Shown here one piece after another: positions 42,839 to 50,846 of a DNA stretch of 64,000 bases. Source of the stretch: Nonomuraea jabiensis (GTDB taxonomy: Bacteria; Actinomycetota; Actinomycetes; Streptosporangiales; Streptosporangiaceae); NCBI RefSeq assembly GCF_014204795.1, contig NZ_JACHMB010000001.1, positions 7,018,501 through 7,082,500 of the forward strand, in the 5' to 3' direction. Every line of letters starts with the position of its first letter. Position 1 is the stretch's first letter. The translations under genes and the position numbers were made by a program. The notes below the pieces were generated by a model. That model was not told the origin of the DNA and ran no database searches. It saw only the letters and a program-made list of their open reading frames with translations.

Positions 42839-43760
42839 GCAGCGCAGCCTGCCCGTCCCCGACGGCCTGGAGGGCGAGCGGCTCGACGCCGCGCTCTCGC
42901 GGCTGTTCGGCTTCTCGCGCACCCGCGCCGCCGAGCTGATCGGCGCGGGCGAGGTGCTGGTGGACGGCCGGCAGCCGGCCAAGTCCGACCGGGTGCACGC
43001 GGGCGCGTGGCTCGACGTGACGATGCCGCCGCCGGTCACCACGCCGATGCCGGTCGCCGAGCCGGTGCCGGGCATGACGGTCGTGTACGAGGACGACGAC
43101 GTCATCGTGATCAACAAGCCGATCGGCGTGGCCGCCCACCCGACCGTCGGCTGGACCGGGCCGACCGTGATCGGCGGGCTGCTCGGGGCCGGTCACACGA
43201 TCGCCACCAGCGGGGCCGCCGAGCGCCAGGGCATCGTCCACCGCCTCGACGCCAACACCACGGGGGCGATGGTGGTGGCCAAGAGCGAGGTCGCGTACTC
43301 GCGGCTCAAGCGGGCCTTCAAGGAGCGCACGGTCGACAAGCGCTACCACGCGCTGGTGCAGGGGCATCCCGACCCGTTCCGGGGCACGGTGGACGCGCCC
43401 ATCGACCGCCACCCGTCCGGGGACGGGCGCTTCGCGGTGGTGGCCGGTGGCAAGCCGTCGGTCACCCACTACGACACCGTCGAGGCGTTCCGCGCGGCCT
43501 CGCTGCTGGATATCAAGCTGGAGACCGGGCGCACGCACCAGATCAGGGTGCACATGGCGGCGCTGCGGCACCCCTGCGTCGGGGACCTGCTCTACGGGGC
43601 CGATCCGACGCTGGCGGCCCGGCTGGGGGTCACGCGCCAGTGGCTGCACGCCGTGGCGCTCGGGTTCGAGCACCCGACCACGGGCGACTGGATGTCGTTC
43701 AGCACGGACTACCCGCAGGACCTGCAGAAGGCGCTGGACATCGTCCGCGCCGAGTCCTGA
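42831..43760 (+). CDS. RluA/RluD-family pseudouridine synthase
   Basis: A 309-residue protein: N-terminal S4-like domain (GERLDAALSRLFGFSRTRAAELI) and the pseudouridine synthase domain with the catalytic Asp in HRLDANTTG (usually HRLDxxTSG), plus VNKP-like VINKPIGVAAHP and the ETGRTHQIRVH motif. It probably modifies 23S rRNA helix 69. GTG 42831 overlaps the lspA stop by 8 nt. The stop is only 6 bp from the convergent kinase stop at 43767, with no terminator between. Confidence 0.93.
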   Translation: MSEQRSLPVPDGLEGERLDAALSRLFGFSRTRAAELIGAGEVLVDGRQPAKSDRVHAGAWLDVTMPPPVTTPMPVAEPVPGMTVVYEDDDVIVINKPIGVAAHPTVGWTGPTVIGGLLGAGHTIATSGAAERQGIVHRLDANTTGAMVVAKSEVAYSRLKRAFKERTVDKRYHALVQGHPDPFRGTVDAPIDRHPSGDGRFAVVAGGKPSVTHYDTVEAFRAASLLDIKLETGRTHQIRVHMAALRHPCVGDLLYGADPTLAARLGVTRQWLHAVALGFEHPTTGDWMSFSTDYPQDLQKALDIVRAES

Positions 43761-43766
43761 CCGCCC

Positions 43767-45245
43767 TTACTGCTGGTCGGCGTCCTCGCTGCCCGGCTCC
43801 GACGGCTCGACCGAGTCCGGGGTCCGGGAAGGGGTGCTGTCGTCCCGGTCCTTCTTGCCGCTGGCGCTCGGCGTGGGCTCCCGCTTGGGGTTCTTGCGCT
43901 CACCGGTCGGCGTGGGCTCCCGGGTGGGGTCCTTCCGGTCGCCGGTCGGCGTCCTGTGCCGGCCGTCCACGGCCGGCGGGGAGCTGTACGGCGTGGAACT
44001 GTCCGGCGGGGAGCTGTCCGACGGGGAGGGCGTCGAGGTGAGCTGCGGAGTGCCGGTGGAGGGATCGCGGGTGGAGGGCCCGGCGGTCACGACGGCCGGG
44101 GCGGGGCCCGGCTCCTGGGGCAGCTCCCGCGCCCGGCCGGACGACCACCAGGCCGCCCCGCCCGTGACCGCCGCGACGACCAGCGCGCCTGCCGCGATCA
44201 CGGCCAGCGGCAGCCCGCGCCGCCGCGGGGAAGCCGCTCCCGGCGTGGCCGCGCCCGGCCCGCTCCCGCCCGGCCCGCTCCCGCCCGGCCCGCTCCCGGC
44301 CGGCCCGCTCCCGCCCGGCCCGCTCCCGCCCGACCCGGCCCCGGCCGGGCCTGTCGCGCCCGGCTCCATGAGCGGGCCTGTCCGTACGGGGACGCCGCCG
44401 GTGAGGGGGCCCGTCCGCTCGGGGGCGGCGCCGGTCAGGATCGCCGCCAGCCGCTGCTCGGCCTCCTCCAGCGACATGCGCTCGGCCGGGTTCTTGCGCA
44501 GCAGCCCGAGCAGGACGGGGCCGAGCACGCCCGCGCGGGCCAGCGGCTCCGGCTCGGCGTGCAGGACCGCGCCGAGCGTGGCCAGGGGGTTGTCCCGCTG
44601 GAAGGGCGAGTGGCCCTCGACCGCCATGTAGAGCGTCACGCCCACCGACCACAGGTCGGAGGAGGGCTGGGCCTGGCTGCCCGCCGCGCGTTCCGGCGCC
44701 ATGAACGCGGGGGTGCCGAGCAGGACGCCCGTGCTCGTCACGGGAGCCTCGTCCTCCGTCGTGGCGATGCCGAAGTCGGTGAGCACCGCCCGGCCGTCCT
44801 CGGTCAGCAGCACGTTGTCAGGTTTGACGTCCCGGTGCAGCACGCCCGCCGCGTGCGCCGCGCGCAGCGCCTCGAGGAGTTGCAGCCCGATGTCCGCGGC
44901 CGCCGTCGGGGACATGGGGCCGTCCTCGCGGATCAGCTCGCCCAAGGTGCGGGAGCGGACGAGCTGCATGACGATCCACGGGTGACCGTTCTCCTCCAGG
45001 ACGTCGTACACGGTGGCCACGCCGGGATGCGCCACCCGGCCGGCGGCTCGGGCCTCTCTGAACGTACGTACGGCGAAGACCTCGCGCTCGGGATCCGTCA
45101 GGTCGGGCGGCGGCAGGACCTCCTTGACCGCCACGTCCCGGCCCAGCACCTCGTCATGAGCCTGCCACACCGTTCCCATTCCGCCCCGGCCGATCGTCCT
45201 GAGCAACCGGTAACGCCCACCGACCATCTCTGTTGCATCGGACAT
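43767..45245 (-). CDS. Ser/Thr protein kinase (third kinase of the operon)
   Basis: A 492-residue PknB-type kinase. The glycine loop IGRGGMGTVW, K41 in VAVKEV, catalytic VLHRDVKPDN, LTDFGIA and MAPERAAG are all intact. After the kinase domain a linker of repeated GSGPGG/GSGPAG units (15-bp repeat, 44256-44340) leads to a membrane helix (about residues 350-370) and a short Pro/Ser/Thr-rich outer tail with PTGERK-type repeats. It lacks the folded sensor domain of the two paralogues upstream. It is the last gene of the six-gene leftward unit, 9 bp after azlD. Confidence 0.93.
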   Translation of the reverse strand: MSDATEMVGGRYRLLRTIGRGGMGTVWQAHDEVLGRDVAVKEVLPPPDLTDPEREVFAVRTFREARAAGRVAHPGVATVYDVLEENGHPWIVMQLVRSRTLGELIREDGPMSPTAAADIGLQLLEALRAAHAAGVLHRDVKPDNVLLTEDGRAVLTDFGIATTEDEAPVTSTGVLLGTPAFMAPERAAGSQAQPSSDLWSVGVTLYMAVEGHSPFQRDNPLATLGAVLHAEPEPLARAGVLGPVLLGLLRKNPAERMSLEEAEQRLAAILTGAAPERTGPLTGGVPVRTGPLMEPGATGPAGAGSGGSGPGGSGPAGSGPGGSGPGGSGPGAATPGAASPRRRGLPLAVIAAGALVVAAVTGGAAWWSSGRARELPQEPGPAPAVVTAGPSTRDPSTGTPQLTSTPSPSDSSPPDSSTPYSSPPAVDGRHRTPTGDRKDPTREPTPTGERKNPKREPTPSASGKKDRDDSTPSRTPDSVEPSEPGSEDADQQ

Positions 45246-45254
45246 GCACGGCGA

Positions 45255-45566
45255 CTACCCCAGAAAGAACCGGACAAGCGCGGTGACGAGGGCCGCCGCC
45301 GCCAGGACGACCAGGAACGGCGCCCGCAACAGCAGCGCGACGACCGCGGCGCCCAGCCCGGCCGTACGTGCCGGGTCGAAGCGCAGCCCGCCCTCCTCCG
45401 TGAACACCTGCACCGCGATCAGGGCCGCCAGCAGCGCCACCGGCACCAGTTCGGCGAACCTGCGGATCGCCGGATGCTCCAGCAGCCGGCGCGGCGCCGC
45501 CAGCCCGGCCAGCTTGAGCGCGTAGCAGCCCGCGCAGACGGCGGCGATGGCCCACCACAGCGTCAT
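45255..45566 (-). CDS. azlD: AzlD-family branched-chain amino acid export subunit
   Basis: A 103-residue protein with three membrane helices, starting MTLWWAIAAVCAGCYALKL, with PAIRRFAELVPVALLAALI typical of AzlD. AzlD works with AzlC to export branched-chain or related amino acids. ATG 45566 overlaps the azlC stop by ATGA. The next kinase starts 9 bp after its stop. Confidence 0.88.
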   Translation of the reverse strand: MTLWWAIAAVCAGCYALKLAGLAAPRRLLEHPAIRRFAELVPVALLAALIAVQVFTEEGGLRFDPARTAGLGAAVVALLLRAPFLVVLAAAALVTALVRFFLG

Positions 45567-46225
45567 CGCACCATCACCACCAGCACCGCCGCCGCCGACA
45601 GCAGCACGGGCACGCCGGGCGGCAGGAACGGGGTGGCGCACAGGGCGATCACCGCCGCGGCGCCGGCCAGCAGGCGCAGCTCGCCGCTGGCCGTCAGGCG
45701 GGGCCACAGGATGGCCAGGAACGCGGCCGGGCCCACCACGTCCAGCCCCAGCACGCCGGGGTCGCCCAGGAACGAGGCGCCGTAGGCGCCCGCCAGGGTG
45801 GTCAGGTTCCAGGTGAGGTAGAGGCTGGCGAACGTGGTGAGGAAGGCCGTGCGGGCCGCCTCCCTGGTCGGCTGGGCCAGCGTGACGGCCGTGGTCTCGT
45901 CGATCACCCCCTGCGCGGCCAGCAGCCGGTGCGGCCCGCGTACCCGGAGCAGGTCGGCCAGGCGCAGGCCGTAGAGCGTGTTGCGGCCGCCCAGCAGCAG
46001 CGCGCCCAGGGTGGCGGTCACCAGGTCGCCGCCCGCGCCCACCGCGCCGGTCAGCGCGAACTGCGAGGCGCCGGTGAAGGCCAGCAGGCTCAGCACGCAC
46101 GCCTGCGGCACGCTCAGGCCCGCGGTGATCGCGGCGGCGCCGAAGGCGAGCCCCGACAGCCCCACGGCCACGCCCACGCCGAGGCCGTCCCGTATAGCGG
46201 CGGAACGGTGAGATGTCTGTTCCAT
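45563..46225 (-). CDS. azlC: AzlC-family branched-chain amino acid permease
   Basis: A 220-residue membrane protein with about six helices. GLSGLAFGAAAITAGLS, FTGASQFALTGAVGAG and GGRNTLYGLRLADLL are AzlC signatures. With AzlD it forms an exporter; substrates known for the family are leucine, isoleucine, valine and analogues. It starts 11 bp after the AraC regulator, which probably controls it. Confidence 0.92.
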   Translation of the reverse strand: MEQTSHRSAAIRDGLGVGVAVGLSGLAFGAAAITAGLSVPQACVLSLLAFTGASQFALTGAVGAGGDLVTATLGALLLGGRNTLYGLRLADLLRVRGPHRLLAAQGVIDETTAVTLAQPTREAARTAFLTTFASLYLTWNLTTLAGAYGASFLGDPGVLGLDVVGPAAFLAILWPRLTASGELRLLAGAAAVIALCATPFLPPGVPVLLSAAAVLVVMVR

Positions 46226-46236
46226 GCGACAAGAGG

Positions 46237-47079
46237 CTAGGAGATGGCGGAACCGCCGGTCTTGTACGTTCCTGCAGCACGCTGATACGCCGCGGGCGGC
46301 ACGCCCACGATGCGCTTGAAGTGCCGGTTGAGGTGGGCCTGGTCCGTGAAGCCCACCTCGGCGGCCACCTGCGCCGGGCGTACCCCGGACCGCAGGAGGT
46401 GGCGCGCCCGGCGCACCCGCAGCGAGGTGAGGTAGGCGTGCGGCGGCAGGCCCGTCTCGGCCTTGAACGCCCGCAGCAGCGCGAACGGCCGTGCGCCCAC
46501 CGCGTCGGCCAGGTCGTCCAGCGTCGGCGGGTCGACGAGGCTGCCGTGCAGCAGGTCGAGCGCCTCCCGCACGGCCCGCCGGCCCTCGGCCGGCAGGACC
46601 GCCGCCGGCCTGGGCGTGGCGTGGCGGGTCACCAGCCGCGCGAACAGCGTGCGGCTCAGCGTGGAGGCCGCCAGCGCGTCGCCGCGCTCGGCCGCCTGGT
46701 GCGCCCGGCCGAGCAGCAGCGCCACCTCCTCGTCGCGCACCACCTGCCTGGGGAAGTGCGGCGTCGCGTACCGCACGCCCAGCTCGGCGGCGATCCCCGC
46801 CAGCGCCTCGATCGACGGGTAGAGCATGCGGTACGACCAGCCGTCCGGCGTGCCCGCCTGGCCGGTGTGCACCGACTCGGGGTTGACCAGCACCACTTCG
46901 CCCGCGCCCGCCCGGTGCAGGGTGCCGCGGTAGTCGAACTCCTCCACGCCCCCGACGATCAGGCCGATGGCGTAGCCGTCGTGCACGTGCCGGGTGAAGC
47001 GGTGGGTGACGTAGCGGGCCTTGAGCAGGTCGGTGCCCGGCACCGCCGGATGCCGCCAGAAGTGCGCCTGCTCCTTCAT
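46237..47079 (-). CDS. AraC-family transcriptional regulator
   Basis: A 280-residue regulator. The N-terminal cupin-like sensing domain contains HVHDGYAIGLIVGG and VLVNPESVHTG. The C-terminal double helix-turn-helix begins near residue 180 and contains VGFTDQAHLNRHFKRIVGVPPAAY. This subclass is often beside azlC. Its ATG overlaps the stop of the preceding kinase by ATGA, so regulator and kinase are translationally coupled, which is unusual. Confidence 0.92.
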   Translation of the reverse strand: MKEQAHFWRHPAVPGTDLLKARYVTHRFTRHVHDGYAIGLIVGGVEEFDYRGTLHRAGAGEVVLVNPESVHTGQAGTPDGWSYRMLYPSIEALAGIAAELGVRYATPHFPRQVVRDEEVALLLGRAHQAAERGDALAASTLSRTLFARLVTRHATPRPAAVLPAEGRRAVREALDLLHGSLVDPPTLDDLADAVGARPFALLRAFKAETGLPPHAYLTSLRVRRARHLLRSGVRPAQVAAEVGFTDQAHLNRHFKRIVGVPPAAYQRAAGTYKTGGSAIS

Positions 47080-48659
47080 GAGGGTCTGAAGGTCTTCACG
47101 AACGTCTCGAAGTAGCGCCTGTCGGAGGCCCAGCGGGCGTCGGTGGTCTCCCAGTAGAGGGCGAACGGGCGGCCGGCGGCGGTGCGGAAGCCGCGGTTGA
47201 TCACGTGGATCCGCCGCCCCTCGCGGATCCTGGTGAACTCCCAGTCGGCGGCCTTGCGGCCGAGGTAGGTGGTGGAGACGATGCCGATCCGGTCGTATCC
47301 CTCGAACTCGCCCTTCGCCAGGATCTCCTTCTCCAGGCCGGCCCAGTGCTTGGCGGGGTCCGTCCAGGCGAACTCGGGCACGGTCCACTCCACGATCATC
47401 GCCCCGGGGGTGTCGGGGCCCTTGAAGGTGATCTGGTCCCTGGTGGCGTGCTTCACGGCCCGCCACCCCTCGGGGACGGCGATCCCGAAGCGGCCCTGCG
47501 CGCTCCTGTAGGCCCGCCATCCCGCGGGCACCGGCTGCGCCGCCGTGGTGGGCGTACGCGTGGGCTCGGGCGTGGGCGTGCTCGACGTGGTCGGCTCGCC
47601 GGTGGGGGTGGCGGTGGGGGTGGGCGTGGGGGCGGGACCCGTCGGTACGGGGCTCGTGGTGGTGGCGGTGTTCGTCCAGTGGTTGGAGACCAGGAAGCCG
47701 CCCGCGCCCAGCACCGCCACGGCGGCGGGCAGGCCGATCCACAGCGCCCTGCCGCGCCTGGGCCGCGTCGAGAGGGTGGGAGGCGACCCCTCGGCCGTGT
47801 CCGCGGCGCCGCCCGTCGGCCGCCAGGCCCCGGGGGGCGTCTGGTGGAGGGAGGGGCCCGTGGCGGCCTCGTACAGCAGCCTCGCGGCCTCCGCGGCGGG
47901 CAGGCGCTCGGCCGGGCTCCTGCGCAGCAGCCCCATGATGACCGGCCCCAGCGCGCCGGCCCGCGCCGGTGGCTCGGGCTGGTCGCGCAGCACCGCCGCG
48001 ACCGTCGCGGCCCACGAGTCGCGCTTGAACGGCGGCTCGCCCTCGACGGCCGCGTACAGCGTCGCACCCAGCGACCACAGATCCGACTCGGGGCGCGCGG
48101 GCTCGCCGTTGAGGCGCTCGGGAGGCATGTACGCGGGCGTGCCCACCAGCCCGCCGGTCGCCGTCAGCCCCGCCTCGGCCTCCAGCGAGGCGATGCCGAA
48201 GTCGGTCAGCACCACCCGGCCGTCGTCGGCCAGCAGCACGTTCTCGGGCTTCACGTCACGGTGGAGCACTCCGGTGGCGTGCGCGGCGCGCAGCGCGTCG
48301 AGCACCCGCCCGCCGATCACCGCGACCTGCCCCACCGTGAGCGGCCCGCGCTCGCGCACCACCTCGGCCAGCGACCGCGAGCGCACGAGCTGCATCACGA
48401 TCCACGGGCGGCCGTCCTCCTCGACGACGTCGTGGATGACGATCACCGACGGGTGGTCGAGGCGGCCGGCCGCTCTGGCCTCCCTGATGGTCCTGCCGTT
48501 GAGCTCGGCCCGCTTGGCGTCGCCGACGCCCGTGTAGCGGACCTCCTTGATCGCCACCGTACGGTCGAGCAGCTCGTCGTAGGCCCGCCAGACCACGCCC
48601 ATGCCGCCCTCGCCGAGCGGCTCGATGAGGCGATACCGGTTGCTGACCCGCCTTTCCAC
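47076..48659 (-). CDS. Ser/Thr protein kinase with outer sensor domain (second kinase)
   Basis: A 527-residue PknB-type kinase. GEGGMGVVW, VAIKEV, VLHRDVKPEN, LTDFGIA and PPERLNG are intact. A single membrane helix (about 305-325) is followed by a Pro/Thr-rich stalk and a folded outer domain of about 150 residues starting PAGWRAYRSAQGRFGIAVPEGW and ending FVKTFRPS. That pattern resembles the PsbP/Mog1/DUF1795-like fold; this is inference. The start lies 10 bp after the upstream kinase stop, and the stop overlaps the AraC gene. Confidence 0.93.
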   Translation of the reverse strand: MERRVSNRYRLIEPLGEGGMGVVWRAYDELLDRTVAIKEVRYTGVGDAKRAELNGRTIREARAAGRLDHPSVIVIHDVVEEDGRPWIVMQLVRSRSLAEVVRERGPLTVGQVAVIGGRVLDALRAAHATGVLHRDVKPENVLLADDGRVVLTDFGIASLEAEAGLTATGGLVGTPAYMPPERLNGEPARPESDLWSLGATLYAAVEGEPPFKRDSWAATVAAVLRDQPEPPARAGALGPVIMGLLRRSPAERLPAAEAARLLYEAATGPSLHQTPPGAWRPTGGAADTAEGSPPTLSTRPRRGRALWIGLPAAVAVLGAGGFLVSNHWTNTATTTSPVPTGPAPTPTPTATPTGEPTTSSTPTPEPTRTPTTAAQPVPAGWRAYRSAQGRFGIAVPEGWRAVKHATRDQITFKGPDTPGAMIVEWTVPEFAWTDPAKHWAGLEKEILAKGEFEGYDRIGIVSTTYLGRKAADWEFTRIREGRRIHVINRGFRTAAGRPFALYWETTDARWASDRRYFETFVKTFRPS

Positions 48660-48669
48660 GCCGTGAAGC

Positions 48670-50556
48670 CTACTTGGCCGGTTCGAACGTGGCGCAGAAC
48701 CCTTCGAAGAAGTCGTAGTCGGCCTTCCAGTGGCTCTTCAGGGTGTGCCAGTAGATCGCGTACGCCCGCCCGTTCTCGGTGATGAAGCCCCGGTTGCGCA
48801 CGCGGGTCTTGCCGGTGTTGGTGTTCCAGGTGAAGTCCCAGTCCGCGGCGGCCTTGTGGAAGCCGTCGACCCGCTTGATGTCGAGCTTCTTGTAGCCGCC
48901 GAAGTTGTTCTTGAGGACCGGCTCCTGCTTCTTCCAGTCCTTGTACGGGTCCTTGCCGGGGTTCTTCGCCTCCTCGATCATGAGATAGGCGTTGGAGGCC
49001 GCGCCGGGGCCCTTGAACTTGACCTGCATGCCGCCGCGGTCCCACACCTCCCAGCCCTTGGGCAGGCCGATGGAGAAGCCGAGCTTCTTGTCCTTGTACA
49101 TCTTCCAGCCGGCCGGCAGCGGGTTCTTCTCCTCCTCCTTCTCAGGGGTCGGAGTGGCCGTGGGCGTGGCCGTCGGCGAGGGCGGCTGGGAGGCGCTCGG
49201 CTCGGCGGAGGCCGACGGGGACGTGCTCGCCGACGCGTGAGAGGGAGTGCCCGTGGGGACCGTGGCCTGGGAGGCGCCCTTCTTCGGATCGAGATCCTCG
49301 GGAGCCGAGCGCAGGCCGAGGTAGCCGCCGATCGCGGCCACGAGCACGACGGCCACCGCGGCGGCGATGACGGGCCCGGCCCGGCGCTGGTCCGTCCTGG
49401 TCGCGTCCATCGTGGACTCGGCGGTGGCGGGGGCCGGGTCCACGGTCGGCGCGGGCGTGATCCGCGACCCGGTCTCGGGGACGGCGGGCGACGGGGCCGG
49501 GGCGGGGGAGGGGACCAGGTTGGGGTCGGTCGGGGTGTCGTCCTCGACGGGCGGCGCCTGGCGCAGCTTGCCCAGGGCGCGGAACCTGTTCTGGACGGCG
49601 GCCTTGCCCTGCGCGTCGGCCTCGTTCTCCGCCGGCGGCCGGGCCGGGGCGGGGGTCTTGGGCGGTGGCGGCGTGGTGGGCCGCGGCACGCGGATCGTCT
49701 GGGCCGCGGGGAACTGCGCGGTCGGCGGCGGGCTCGCCTGGGCGATGACCTGCCGCAGCATCCGCTGCGCCTCTTCGTACGTGAGCCGCTGGACCGGCTC
49801 CTTGTTGAGCAGGCCCATGATCACGTCGGTGAGCGGGCCCGCGTGCGGCGCCGGATCGGGCTCGTCGGTCAGCACGGCGTGCATGGTCGCCAGGGCCATC
49901 CCCCGCTCGTGCGGGGAGCGGCCCTCCACGGCCGTGTACAGCGTAGCTCCTAACGACCACAGGTCCGACTCGCGCCGCGCGGGCAGCCCTTTGAGCCGCT
50001 CGGGCGCGATGAACGCCGGCGTCCCGGCCAGGCCGGTCACGGTGAGCTGCGTCTCGGTCTCCAGCGTGGCGATGCCGAAGTCGGTGAGCACGACCCGGCC
50101 GTCGTCGGCCAGCAGCACGTTCTCGGGTTTGACGTCGCGGTGCAGCACGCCGGCCTCGTGGGCGCGGTGCAGCGCGTCCAGCACGGCCAGGCCGATCTCG
50201 GCCACCCGCTTGGGCGCCAGCGGCCCGTCCTGCTTGATCACGGCGCCCAGCGAGCGCGACTGGACGAGCTGCATGACGATCCAGGGCCGGTCATCCTCCT
50301 CGATCACGTCGTGCACGACGATCACGTTGGGGTGCTCGAACCTCGCCGCCGCCCTCGCCTCGCGCATCGTGCGCCGGTTCAGCAGCTGCACTTCCTCGCC
50401 CAGGGCGGCCGCGTACCGGACCTCCTTGACCGCGACCGTGCGGTCCAGGAGCTCGTCGTAGGCGCGCCAGACGATGCCCATCCCGCCCCTGCCGATGGGT
50501 TCCTGCAGCTGGTAGCGGCCGGCGATGCGGCGTCCCTCCTGCTTGCGATCCGACAT
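48670..50556 (-). CDS. Ser/Thr protein kinase with outer sensor domain (first kinase)
   Basis: A 628-residue PknB-type kinase, first gene of the six-gene unit. IGRGGMGIVW, VAVKEV, VLHRDVKPEN, LTDFGIA and APERLKG are intact. A long Pro/Ala-rich juxtamembrane region precedes the membrane helix (about 405-425), a Ser/Thr/Pro stalk, and an outer domain (PAGWKMYKDKKLGFSIGLPKGW to FCATFEPAK) clearly paralogous to that of the next kinase. ATG 50556 has GAGG about 7 nt upstream; an in-frame ATG at 50598 is less likely. Confidence 0.93.
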   Translation of the reverse strand: MSDRKQEGRRIAGRYQLQEPIGRGGMGIVWRAYDELLDRTVAVKEVRYAAALGEEVQLLNRRTMREARAAARFEHPNVIVVHDVIEEDDRPWIVMQLVQSRSLGAVIKQDGPLAPKRVAEIGLAVLDALHRAHEAGVLHRDVKPENVLLADDGRVVLTDFGIATLETETQLTVTGLAGTPAFIAPERLKGLPARRESDLWSLGATLYTAVEGRSPHERGMALATMHAVLTDEPDPAPHAGPLTDVIMGLLNKEPVQRLTYEEAQRMLRQVIAQASPPPTAQFPAAQTIRVPRPTTPPPPKTPAPARPPAENEADAQGKAAVQNRFRALGKLRQAPPVEDDTPTDPNLVPSPAPAPSPAVPETGSRITPAPTVDPAPATAESTMDATRTDQRRAGPVIAAAVAVVLVAAIGGYLGLRSAPEDLDPKKGASQATVPTGTPSHASASTSPSASAEPSASQPPSPTATPTATPTPEKEEEKNPLPAGWKMYKDKKLGFSIGLPKGWEVWDRGGMQVKFKGPGAASNAYLMIEEAKNPGKDPYKDWKKQEPVLKNNFGGYKKLDIKRVDGFHKAAADWDFTWNTNTGKTRVRNRGFITENGRAYAIYWHTLKSHWKADYDFFEGFCATFEPAK

Positions 50557-50690
50557 CAACGGCCTCAAACCCTCCTCTAGGCCAAGAAATACTCCCATAG
50601 CGAGGGATCAACGGCGACTCGCCTGAAGGACAGTCCGTCATGTGAGAGGCACCGCCCAGCAGGTGAAGCCATGGGTGTAGTCTTTCAGAC

Positions 50691-50747
50691 ATGACTTGTC
50701 GCTACGCGTTTATCGAGCCGGCTCCGGGAGAGCCGGTCGTCAGCTAG
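50691..50747 (+). CDS. Short leader ORF of the chorismate mutase gene
   Basis: An 18-codon ORF, MTCRYAFIEPAPGEPVVS, with Tyr5 and Phe7 codons. A -10-like TAGTCT (50678-50683) lies 7 nt before the ATG and there is no ribosome site, so it may be leaderless. Its end overlaps a set of competing hairpins followed by a clear intrinsic terminator, all before a gene for aromatic biosynthesis. That suggests attenuation by Tyr/Phe supply; the peptide itself needs confirmation. Confidence 0.5.
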   Translation: MTCRYAFIEPAPGEPVVS

Positions 50748-50797
50748 CGACCACCTGGAGCCGGCACGAGGCAGAGACAACCCGTCTCTGCCTTTTT
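50717..50797 (+). terminator. Attenuator region with intrinsic terminator
   Basis: GCCGGCTCC (50717-50725) can pair either with GAGCCGG (50730-50736) or with GGAGCCGGC (50757-50765), which are exclusive choices. The terminator itself is a 9-bp stem GGCAGAGAC/GTCTCTGCC (50770-50778, 50784-50792) followed by TTTTT, one of the few U-run terminators in the window. I could not identify a convincing antiterminator pairing with the terminator arm. Confidence 0.75.
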
Positions 50798-50846
50798 GGT
50801 TTTCCCGCCGGCTGCGCAGGGGCCGGCCCGAATTGGGGAGTCGAGG

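Noticed and set aside
43767..45245. Pseudokinase status for the three operon kinases
   Set aside because: All three keep the ATP lysine, HRD and DFG motifs, unlike the protein at 3135.
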